Assembly: GCA_005402585.1 (NCBI GenBank) | Contig: BIFP01000016.1 | Span: forward strand, 62,001 to 126,000 | Direction of reading: 5' to 3' | DNA length: 64,000 nt | Source: Micromonosporaceae bacterium KJ-029 | GTDB taxonomy: Bacteria; Actinomycetota; Actinomycetes; Mycobacteriales; Micromonosporaceae | Part shown: positions 25,491 through 32,884 of the stretch, piece by piece | Numbering within the stretch: the first letter of the stretch is position 1 | Layout of the letters: each line of letters opens with the position of its first letter | Position numbers and translations under genes: made by a program | Notes under the pieces: model-generated | Told to the model about the DNA's origin: nothing | The model's database searches: none | The model's input: only the letters and a program-made list of their open reading frames with translations

Positions 25491-26804
25491 TCAGTCGCGC
25501 AGCTGCCACACACCGAAGGACCCGTCGCCCCGGCGGCAGGCGATCAGGTCGTACCCGTGCTGGCAGCTGGCGGTGGCGCCGATCAGCACGTCGACACCGC
25601 GCGGCCCCGGTTCGGCCGGGTCGAGCCGGGCCATAAGCAGACCCACGTCCGGCAGCGTGCGCACCCCAAGCAGGTGCGGAAGATACTCGTAGCTAACGAC
25701 CAGATCCCAGAGGCCGTAGTCGGTCAGCTGTTCCCCCGTCGCCAGGTCGACGGCGACCACATCCAGGCCGCCACTGTTCGTGTTGCTGATCGCCAGGGCA
25801 CGCCCGTTTCCGGCCAGTAGGACATCGACGTCCTCGGGGCTTCCCCGGACGGCCCCGGTGTCCGGGTCCAACAGGTGCGCGCCGCCGAGGCTGCTCCGGG
25901 CGCAGAGCAGGGCGCCGCACGAAGTGAGATAGTTGGCCAGCGACAGAGCCGCCTGCCAGCGTTGGACTAGCCCGTCCAGGTCGTACGCGGTGACGGTAGT
26001 CGAGTTGCGGATCACCAGCACCAGGTCACCGACCAAGAACGCGCTCCGAAAACCGGTCGGTTCGTCGTCGAGTGCGGGAAGGCGGTACCGGACCTCACCC
26101 GTCGCCGGGTCCAGCACCTCGACGTCGCCGGCGGCGGTGGACACCACGATGGCGTCGATCTTGCCGTCGCGCTCGTGATAGTCCGGCCAGCTCTCCGCCG
26201 CCAACGACGTCGACCACAGTTCGCGGCCGCTGGCCAGCTCGACCGAGCGCAGCGTTACCGGCTCCTCCGTGGCGAACGTGCGCAGCAGCACGCGTCCCGA
26301 CCCGTCGAGTGTCGCGAACCCGGGTGCCCACCAGCGCTGCTGCCCGGTGCGGACGTCGAACAGTATGGTCTCGGTGGTGTCGCTCGGTCCGATCGCGCGG
26401 CTCCGGGCCGTGGAGACCAGCACGCCGAGGCCGTCGACGGATTTTGCCTGAAGGACCGCGCGGCCGGTCGGCACGGGCATCCGCCACAGCGGGGCGAGCC
26501 GCTGCGGCATGACGGTGGCCTGCTCCGGCCGGGGGTAGGCGACCAGTTCCTGGGTACCGTCGGTCACGCCGCGCATCGGTGTGACGGTAAAGATCTGGCC
26601 GTCGGTGAGGATCAGCTCGGACGACGAGCCGCCAGGCAGCGTCGCGTACACCCGAGTGGCCGGCGGCGCGGCACCGGCCAGCGCCAGCAGCGCGACCAGC
26701 GCCACCAGCCCCGCCCCCAGCCGACGATTGCTCGACGGATGCCGCCGGCGCGGCGGCTCCGGGTCGGTCGGCTCGGTCAACTCGCCGAGGTCGATCAACG
26801 TCAC
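25491..26804 (-). CDS. Membrane-anchored PQQ-like beta-propeller protein, paralog 2 of 5
   Basis: 437 residues with the same plan as paralog 1: motif TLIDLGELTEPTDPEPPRRR, one membrane segment (LGAGLVALVALLALAGAAPP), and a propeller ending DGSFGVWQLRD. Cysteine pairs are SCGALLC and CQHGYDLIAC. Its GTG overlaps the stop of paralog 3 (GTGA), so it is probably translated by coupling. Just upstream lies a 30-bp fragment matching the start of the GT-C gene at 30962. The longer in-frame extension to 27260 is antisense to paralog 3 and was rejected. Confidence 0.78.
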   Translation of the reverse strand: MTLIDLGELTEPTDPEPPRRRHPSSNRRLGAGLVALVALLALAGAAPPATRVYATLPGGSSSELILTDGQIFTVTPMRGVTDGTQELVAYPRPEQATVMPQRLAPLWRMPVPTGRAVLQAKSVDGLGVLVSTARSRAIGPSDTTETILFDVRTGQQRWWAPGFATLDGSGRVLLRTFATEEPVTLRSVELASGRELWSTSLAAESWPDYHERDGKIDAIVVSTAAGDVEVLDPATGEVRYRLPALDDEPTGFRSAFLVGDLVLVIRNSTTVTAYDLDGLVQRWQAALSLANYLTSCGALLCARSSLGGAHLLDPDTGAVRGSPEDVDVLLAGNGRALAISNTNSGGLDVVAVDLATGEQLTDYGLWDLVVSYEYLPHLLGVRTLPDVGLLMARLDPAEPGPRGVDVLIGATASCQHGYDLIACRRGDGSFGVWQLRD

Positions 26805-28123
26805 GGTCGTCCTCCCCCGCCGCGGCCCGGCGCGCCCCGACGTGCTGGCCACTGCCACACCCCGAAGGACCCGTCGCCCCGGCGGCAGGCGATCAGGTCG
26901 TGCTGGTACTGACAGCCGGCGGTGGCGCCGGTCAGCACGTCGACGCGACGCGGCTGCGGTTCGGCCGGGTCGAATCGGGCCAGCACCAAGCCCTCGGGTA
27001 CTACGCGTGTCCCGAGCAGGTGCGGCGGCTGGTGGTAGGAGTACAGCAGATCCCAGGCACCGTAGTCGGTCAGCACTTCCCCGGTCGTCACGTCGAGCGC
27101 GACCAGGTACGGGTTGTTGTTTCCTCTGACCGCCACGACACGCATCTCCCTCACCAACAGGATGTGCACGTCCTCGGTGCTCCGCCACCGGACGGCCCCG
27201 GTCTCCGGGTCGAGGACGTGCACAGTGCCGCTGTACCCCGCGCAGACCTGTACTCCGCACTGGCCGGCGTGGTCGGCGCGCGGCACGGTGGTCTGCCAGC
27301 GTTGGGTGAGCCCGTCGACGCCGTAGGCGGTAATGGTGCGCGAATCCTGGATCGTCAACACCAGGTCACCGGCCATCCACAGGTGCTCGGCCGCGCCGTC
27401 GGGCATGCGAAGACTGTGCCGAATCGCCCCGGTCTCCGGATCCCGCACCTCCACATTGCCGGCGATCGTGAACACCACCACAGCGTCGGTCATGCTGTCC
27501 CACTGCTGGTAGTTCAGCGCGGCAAAGGCCAGCGAGGTCGACCACAGTTCACGGCCGCTGGCCACCTCGACCGAGCGCAGCGTGATCTGTTCATCCTCCG
27601 CGAACGTGCGTAGCAACGCGCGGCCCGAGCCGTCGAGCGTCGCGAACCCGGGTGCCCGCCAGCGCTGCTGCCCGGTGCGCGGGTCGAGCAGCACCGTCTC
27701 GAGACTGGTCCGGCCCTCCGGCAGGGCCATGGAGAGCAGCACTCCGCCGTCGGCAACAGGCATCACCTGGGAGACCTGGTTGCCGGCTGATACGGGCACC
27801 CGCCACAGTGGGGCGAGCCGCTGCGGCGTGACGGTGGCGTGGTCCGGCCGGGGGTAGGCGACCAGTTCCCGGGTGCCGTCGGTCACGCCGCGCATCGGTG
27901 TGACGACGAAGATCTGATCCTCGGCGAGGATCAGCTCCGACGCCGAACTGCCGGGCAGTATCGCGTGCACCCGGGCGGCCGGCGGCGCGGCGCCGGCCAC
28001 GGTCAGCAGCGCGACCAACGCCACCAGCCCCGCCACCAGCCGCCGATTGCTCGGCGGACGCCACCGACGCGGCGGCTCCGGGTCGGCCGGCTCGGTCAAC
28101 TCACCGAGGTCGATCAACGTCAC
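26801..28123 (-). CDS. Membrane-anchored PQQ-like beta-propeller protein, paralog 3 of 5 (altered C-terminus)
   Basis: 440 residues: TLIDLGELTEPADPEPPRRW, one membrane segment, and a propeller with TGQQRWRAPGF, ASGRELWSTSL and VDGLTQRW. Its tail is unlike the others: after DGSFGVWQ the usual LRD-stop is replaced by WPARRGAPGRGGGGRP, reading antisense through a GT-C gene fragment until a TGA that overlaps the next gene's GTG. The C-terminus was evidently reshaped at a duplication junction. One cysteine pair differs (QCGVQVC). Confidence 0.76.
   Translation of the reverse strand: MTLIDLGELTEPADPEPPRRWRPPSNRRLVAGLVALVALLTVAGAAPPAARVHAILPGSSASELILAEDQIFVVTPMRGVTDGTRELVAYPRPDHATVTPQRLAPLWRVPVSAGNQVSQVMPVADGGVLLSMALPEGRTSLETVLLDPRTGQQRWRAPGFATLDGSGRALLRTFAEDEQITLRSVEVASGRELWSTSLAFAALNYQQWDSMTDAVVVFTIAGNVEVRDPETGAIRHSLRMPDGAAEHLWMAGDLVLTIQDSRTITAYGVDGLTQRWQTTVPRADHAGQCGVQVCAGYSGTVHVLDPETGAVRWRSTEDVHILLVREMRVVAVRGNNNPYLVALDVTTGEVLTDYGAWDLLYSYHQPPHLLGTRVVPEGLVLARFDPAEPQPRRVDVLTGATAGCQYQHDLIACRRGDGSFGVWQWPARRGAPGRGGGGRP
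26818..26850 (+). pseudogene. Fragment of the GT-C gene 5' end (fossil, between paralogs 2 and 3)
   Basis: CGCGGCCCGGCGCGCCCCGA followed by CGTGCTGGCC corresponds to codons for RGPARADVL near the start of the GT-C gene at 30962. It then joins abruptly to the 3' end of propeller paralog 3. It lies exactly where the divergent GT-C gene would begin upstream of a propeller gene. Confidence 0.6.
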
Positions 28124-28136
28124 ACTCGTCCTCCCC

Positions 28137-28215
28137 GCCGCGGCCCGGCGCGCGCCGACGTCCTGGCCGTCGGATCCCACATACTGCTCAGTCGCTTGCC
28201 TCAACCACCAGCCGA
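28137..28215 (+). pseudogene. Fragment of the GT-C gene 5' end (fossil, between paralogs 3 and 4)
   Basis: From 28141, 43 of 52 bases match 31045-31096 in the GT-C gene, including 21 identical bases at the left. The reading RGPARADVLAVGSHILL parallels RGPARADVLVIGAYVLL. Similarity continues, with a small gap, to the CTCAAC region. Confidence 0.75.
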
Positions 28216-28247
28216 ACGGTCGCCCTATTGTCCGGCTGCGGATCTGC

Positions 28248-29537
28248 TCAGCCGCGCAGCTGCCACACCCCGAAGGTGCCGTCGCCCCGTCGGCAGCCGA
28301 TCAGGCCGTCCTGGTGGCGGCAGCCGCCGATGGCACCGGTCAACACGTCGACGCGACGCGGCTGCGGTACGGCCGGGTCGAATCGGGCCAGCACCACGCC
28401 CACCTCGGGCACCACGCGTGTCCCGAGCAACTGCGGCGACTGATCGTCGAAGGAGGCCACATCCCAGGGGCCGTAGTCGGTCAGCACTGCCCCGGTCGTC
28501 AGATCCAGCGCGACCAGATCCGAGAGATTTCTCCTGTTCGCCACGGCACGTCGATCCCCCACCAGCAGGATGTCGACCTCCTCGGTGCTGCTCCACCGTA
28601 CGGCCCCGGTCTCCGGGTCGAGGGCGTACACACCACCGCTGTGCCCCACGCAGATGAGTGCACCGCACCGGCTAGCGTGGTCGGCGCTCGACATGGTGGT
28701 CTGCCAGCGTTGGGTCAGCCCGTCGACGCTGTAGGCGGTAATGGTCCGCGCATCGGGCATCTTCAACACCAGGTCACCGGCCAGCCACACCTGCGGGTCA
28801 CCGGCCGCGTCCTCGTGGGCGGGAAGGCTGTGCCGGACCGCCCCGGTCCTTGGATCCAGCACCTCCACGTCGCCGGCGATCGTCAACACCACCACGGCGT
28901 CGGTCATGCTGTCCCACTGCTGGTAGTTCAGCGGGGCACGGGCCAGCGACGCCGACCACAGTTCACGACCGCTGGCCACCTCGATCGAGCGCAGCGTCAT
29001 CGGCTCGTCGTCACCGAACGTGCGTAGCAGTGCGCGACCCGAGCCGTGGAGCGACGCGAACCCGGGCGCCCGCCAGCGCTGTTGCCCGGTTCGGGTGTCG
29101 AGCAGCATCGTCTCGAGTCTGTCCGAGCGCTCCGGCAGGGCCATCGAGAGCAGCACTCCGCCGTCGGGGACGGATTTCATCCGGTAGACCCGCACGCCGG
29201 GCGGCAAGGGCAACCGCCACAGTGGAGCGGGTTGCTGCGGCGTGACGGTGGCGCGCTCCGGGCGGGGGTAGGCGACCAGTTCCACGGTGCCGTCGGTCGC
29301 TCCGGGTACCGGTGCGACCGTAAAGATCTGATCCGCGCTGAGCAGCATCTCGGATCCCAGGCCGGCGGGCACCGTCGCGTGCACTCGCACGGCCGGCGGC
29401 GCGGCGCCGGCCATGGCCAGCAGCGCGGCCAGCGCCACCAACGCGGCCCACAGCCGGCGGCTGCCGGAAGAGCCCCGCCGGCGCGGCGGCGCCAGATCGG
29501 TCGGCTCGGTCAGCTCACCGAGGTCGATCAACGTCAC
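28248..29537 (-). CDS. Membrane-anchored PQQ-like beta-propeller protein, paralog 4 of 5
   Basis: 429 residues from GTG 29537 (GGAAGGAAG upstream). It has TLIDLGELTEPTDLAPPRRR, a membrane segment (LWAALVALAALLAMAGAAPP), propeller repeats TGQQRWRAPGFASLH, ASGRELWSASL and VDGLTQRW, and the C-terminal DGTFGVWQLRG. Closest to paralog 3: both share the segment LNYQQWDSMTDAVVV. Cysteine pairs are RCGALIC and CRHQDGLIGC. A degenerate GT-C fragment precedes it. Confidence 0.77.
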   Translation of the reverse strand: MTLIDLGELTEPTDLAPPRRRGSSGSRRLWAALVALAALLAMAGAAPPAVRVHATVPAGLGSEMLLSADQIFTVAPVPGATDGTVELVAYPRPERATVTPQQPAPLWRLPLPPGVRVYRMKSVPDGGVLLSMALPERSDRLETMLLDTRTGQQRWRAPGFASLHGSGRALLRTFGDDEPMTLRSIEVASGRELWSASLARAPLNYQQWDSMTDAVVVLTIAGDVEVLDPRTGAVRHSLPAHEDAAGDPQVWLAGDLVLKMPDARTITAYSVDGLTQRWQTTMSSADHASRCGALICVGHSGGVYALDPETGAVRWSSTEEVDILLVGDRRAVANRRNLSDLVALDLTTGAVLTDYGPWDVASFDDQSPQLLGTRVVPEVGVVLARFDPAVPQPRRVDVLTGAIGGCRHQDGLIGCRRGDGTFGVWQLRG

Positions 29538-29547
29538 GCGCTTCCTT

Positions 29548-29590
29548 CCCGTCGCAGCCCGGCGGCGCCGAGCGCTGGCCACCCGATAGC
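29548..29590 (+). pseudogene. Degenerate fragment of the GT-C gene 5' end (between paralogs 4 and 5)
   Basis: CCCGTCGCAGCCCGGCGGCG then CCGAGCGCTGGCC resembles the GT-C stretch around 31040-31075 with substitutions and a short gap. Weaker than the other two fragments, but in the same relative position. Confidence 0.45.
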
Positions 29591-29595
29591 TACGG

Positions 29596-30888
29596 TCAGT
29601 CGCGCAGCTGCCACACCCCGAAGTCCCCGTCCTGGCGGCGGCAGGCGATCAGGTCCTCCCGGTACCCGCAGTTCCCGACGGCACCGGGCAGTATGTCGAT
29701 GCGCCGTGGTTGCGCATACGCCGGGTCGAGCCGGGCCAGCACCGCACCAACCTTGGGGATGGACCGCGTCGCGAGTAGGTACGGGACGTGATCAACCATG
29801 CCGACCAGCTCCCAGTCGCCGTCGTCGGCCCCGATCCGCCCCGTTTCCGCGTCGATGGTCGTCACCTTTATCGCCGGACCCCGGAAATCGGACGCCAGGG
29901 CACGCCGTTCGTCGGCGCGCAGGACGTAAATGTCGCCGTCGACGCTCCACCGGACGGCTCCGGTCGCCGGGTCGAGCAGGTGCGCGCCACCGCCAATGCC
30001 GTACGCACAGAGCAGGGCGCCACACGGTATGACCCAATTGATCGGCGAGACCGATGTCTGCCAGCGTCGGACCAGTCCGTCGACGTCGTAGGCGGCCACG
30101 CCCTTCGAGTTGCTGACCAGGACCAGGTCACCGATCGCCCACACGTGCTGGTCATCGCCCGGCTCGTCGCTGGTGGCCGGGAGACGGTACCGCAACGCGC
30201 CGGTCGCCGGGTCCAGCACCTCGACGCCGCCGGCCACCATGGACACCACGATGGCGTCGATCACCGTTTCCCGCTGGTGATAGGTCACCCAGGTCGCCTT
30301 CGATGAAACCGACCACAGTTCGCGGCCACTGGCCAACTCGACGGCGGCGAGGATGCTCGATCCCTCCACGTCGTACCTCTGCAGCAACACCCGGCCCGAC
30401 CCGTCGAGCGTCGCGGATCCGGGTTTCCGCCAGCGGGTCTGCCCGGTCCGGCTGTCCAGCAGCAGGCTCTCAAACCCGGCGTTTGCCCTTTCAAGGGAGA
30501 GCACCAGCCCGGAGTCGTCCGCGCGTTCGGCCGTGTCGACCCGGTCGCCGGGCCTCACGGGCATCCGCCACAGTGGGGTGAGCCGCTGGGGCGAGCCGGT
30601 GGCACGCTCCGGCATCCGGTATGCGAGCAGCTCCTGGCTACCGTCGGAGGCCTCGCGTACCGGCACGACGGTGAGGATCTGGTCTCCGGTGAAGTACACC
30701 TGGGCGGCCAGCGAGGACGGCAGGATCGCCTGCATCCTGGGGGCTGGCGGCGTGGCACTGACCAAGGTCACCAGCGCGATCAGCGCCACCAACAGCAGGG
30801 GCGTCCGCGAGCCGCCGACGCGGCGCCGGCGGCGCGACGGCTCCGGGCCGGTCGACTCGGTCAGCTCACCGAGTTCGATCAACGTCAC
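29596..30888 (-). CDS. Membrane-anchored PQQ-like beta-propeller protein, paralog 5 of 5
   Basis: 430 residues, the most divergent member and the one that retains the complete divergent GT-C neighbour. It begins TLIELGELTESTGPEPSRRR, then a membrane segment (PLLLVALIALVTLVSA). The propeller has TGQTRWRKPGSATLD, ASGRELWSVSS, VDGLVRRW and DGDFGVWQLRD. Cysteines are PCGALLC and CGYREDLIAC. GTG 30888 is preceded by a G-rich run. The 73-bp region to the GT-C start presumably holds both promoters. It is probably the founder of the array. Confidence 0.77.
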   Translation of the reverse strand: MTLIELGELTESTGPEPSRRRRRVGGSRTPLLLVALIALVTLVSATPPAPRMQAILPSSLAAQVYFTGDQILTVVPVREASDGSQELLAYRMPERATGSPQRLTPLWRMPVRPGDRVDTAERADDSGLVLSLERANAGFESLLLDSRTGQTRWRKPGSATLDGSGRVLLQRYDVEGSSILAAVELASGRELWSVSSKATWVTYHQRETVIDAIVVSMVAGGVEVLDPATGALRYRLPATSDEPGDDQHVWAIGDLVLVSNSKGVAAYDVDGLVRRWQTSVSPINWVIPCGALLCAYGIGGGAHLLDPATGAVRWSVDGDIYVLRADERRALASDFRGPAIKVTTIDAETGRIGADDGDWELVGMVDHVPYLLATRSIPKVGAVLARLDPAYAQPRRIDILPGAVGNCGYREDLIACRRQDGDFGVWQLRD

Positions 30889-30961
30889 GGTCGTCCCCCC
30901 CCACCGCGCGCCCCTCACGGCCGTCGGGGTGCCCCGGCGCCCGCCTGTACGATGGCCCGTC

Positions 30962-32815
30962 GTGGCTGTGCCGGTGGTAGATCCCTCGCTGAACCCCGCC
31001 CCCGCGACCGTCGAGGCGGAACCAACGACACGACGTCCCCGACGCGGCCCGGCGCGCGCCGACGTGTTGGTCATCGGAGCCTACGTGCTGCTCGGTGTCC
31101 TCGTCTGCCTCAACTACTGGGGAGACGTGCAGAACCGGGTCTCGTCGCACCTGCCCACCGACCACAGCTGGTTCGAGTGGCTCTTCTCGCACGGCGCGTA
31201 CTCGGTGCGCCACCTGGAGAACCCGCTGTTCAGCACACAGCAGAACGCCCCGGACGGGGTGAACATGATGGCCAACACCTCGCTGCTCGGGGTCACCCTG
31301 CCGTTGGCCCCGCTGACCATGCTGCTCGGCCCCCAGGTGGTGTACGCGCTCTACCTGGGCGGCGCGCTGGCGGCGACCGCCGGCACCTCGTACTGGATGC
31401 TGTCGCGGCACCTGGTGCGCTCCCGTGCCGCGGCCTTCGTCGGCGGCGGGTTCCTCGGCTTCGCCCCCGGCATCGTGCACCACGCCAACGGTCAGCCCAA
31501 CTTCGTCTCCAACTTCCTGCTCCCGCTGATCGTGGTGCGGGTGTTCCGGCTGGCCGAGCCCGGCCGGTGGCGGCGCAACGGCCTGGTGCTGGGCCTGCTG
31601 GTGGCGTACCAGATCTTCATCAACGAGGAGATGCTGCTGCTCACGGCGCTGGCCTGTCTGGTCGTCGTGATCGCGTACGCGCTGATGCGACCGCGCGCCG
31701 CGCGGGCCCGCGCCGGCACGTTCGCCGCCGGGCTGGGCACCGGCGGCGGGCTGGCCCTGCTGCTCACCGCCTACCCGATCTGGTTCCAGTTCAACGGCCC
31801 GCAGTCCTACCGGGGCCTGCAGGGCGGGGTGTTCCACAGCTGGGGCGAGGACGTGGTCGCCTTCGTCACCTTCGCCCGCGACACCCTCGTCGGTGACGAG
31901 GCGGTGGAGGCGACCATCGGGCGGACCGAGCAGAACACCTGGTTCGGCTGGCCGCTGGTGCTGCTGTCGGTGGTGGCCCTGGTGCTGCTGGTGCGCCGGT
32001 CACTGGTCGCCCGGATCCTGGCCGTCCTGGTGGTGGTCTTCTCGGTCGCCTCGCTCGGCCCGGAGATCCGGTTCAACGGCGAGCTGACCGGCATCCCCGG
32101 CCCGTGGTCGTACATCCCAGCGGACGTGCCCCTGCTCGAGATGATGATGCCGACCCGGCTGACCCTGGTCACCACCGCCGCGCTCGGCGTCCTGCTCGCG
32201 CTGGCCTGGGACGCGGTGGCCGGCAACGGCCGTCCGCCGGTGCCGGCGCAGCGCACCCCCGGGGTGACGACGCCCACCACCCGGCCGCGCCCCCGCTGGC
32301 AGCGGGCGACCGGGTACGTCGCCATCACGCTCGCCGTGCTGCCGCTGGTCCCCCGCCCGCTGCCGGCGGAGCCGGTCGACCCGCCGCCGGCCTTCATCAC
32401 CTCCGGCGCCTGGCGGCCGTACGTCCCCGAGGGCCGCACGCTGGTGCCGGTGCCCATCCCCAGCAACGTGCACGGGTTGTCCACGCTGCGCTGGAGCGCG
32501 CTGACCCAGCACGAGTTCCGGATCCCGGCCGGCTACTTCATCGGCCCGAACCGGGACGGCGCGGGCGTCTTCGGCGCACCGAACCGGCCCACCAGCACCC
32601 TCATCTACCGCACCATGGACGCCGGGGAGTTGCCCGAGCTGACCGAGGAGAACCGCCGTGAGGCGGTGGAGGACCTGCGCTTCTGGCGGGCCTCGGTGGT
32701 GGTGCTCGGTGCCCACCCCCGGGAGGCGGTGCTACGTGACCTGCTGACCGCCCTGCTCGGCCCGCCCCAGCGGGTCGACGACGTCTGGCTCTGGGACGTC
32801 CGCGACCAGGTGTAA
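30962..32815 (+). CDS. Polytopic GT-C-like membrane protein, paralog A
   Basis: 617 residues from GTG 30962 (MAVPVVDPSLN). A basic cytoplasmic N-terminus is followed by roughly ten membrane segments and a soluble C-terminal region. The first external loop has DHSWFEWLF and NAPDGVNMMAN; later marks are FINEEMLLL, YPIWFQFNGP, PTRLTLVTT, TLVPVPIPS and VWLWDVRD. The topology and acidic first loop resemble GT-C glycosyltransferases using polyprenyl-phosphate sugars, but no family is certain. Two paralogs follow on the opposite strand. The stop codon overlaps a GGGGCCCC repeat. Confidence 0.65.
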   Translation: MAVPVVDPSLNPAPATVEAEPTTRRPRRGPARADVLVIGAYVLLGVLVCLNYWGDVQNRVSSHLPTDHSWFEWLFSHGAYSVRHLENPLFSTQQNAPDGVNMMANTSLLGVTLPLAPLTMLLGPQVVYALYLGGALAATAGTSYWMLSRHLVRSRAAAFVGGGFLGFAPGIVHHANGQPNFVSNFLLPLIVVRVFRLAEPGRWRRNGLVLGLLVAYQIFINEEMLLLTALACLVVVIAYALMRPRAARARAGTFAAGLGTGGGLALLLTAYPIWFQFNGPQSYRGLQGGVFHSWGEDVVAFVTFARDTLVGDEAVEATIGRTEQNTWFGWPLVLLSVVALVLLVRRSLVARILAVLVVVFSVASLGPEIRFNGELTGIPGPWSYIPADVPLLEMMMPTRLTLVTTAALGVLLALAWDAVAGNGRPPVPAQRTPGVTTPTTRPRPRWQRATGYVAITLAVLPLVPRPLPAEPVDPPPAFITSGAWRPYVPEGRTLVPVPIPSNVHGLSTLRWSALTQHEFRIPAGYFIGPNRDGAGVFGAPNRPTSTLIYRTMDAGELPELTEENRREAVEDLRFWRASVVVLGAHPREAVLRDLLTALLGPPQRVDDVWLWDVRDQV

Positions 32816-32867
32816 GGAAGGGCCCCTTGTTAACGCCTCCGGTAGAGGAAGGGGCCCCTGTTAACAC
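32814..32867 (+). repeat. GGGGCCCC/GTTAAC paired repeat, copy B
   Basis: AAGGAAGGGCCCCTTGTTAA at 32814 and AGGAAGGGGCCCCTGTTAAC from 32846 have GTTAAC cores at 32829 and 32860, 31 bp apart. The first unit shares the last A bases of the GT-C stop codon; the pair fills most of the gap to the convergent paralog. Confidence 0.88.
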
Positions 32868-32884
32868 CCGACCGGCGGAGGGGC

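Noticed and set aside
24110..30888. Propeller array as a transposon-driven expansion
   Set aside because: No transposase, terminal repeats or target-site duplications are visible; spacer fossils fit tandem duplication of a host unit.
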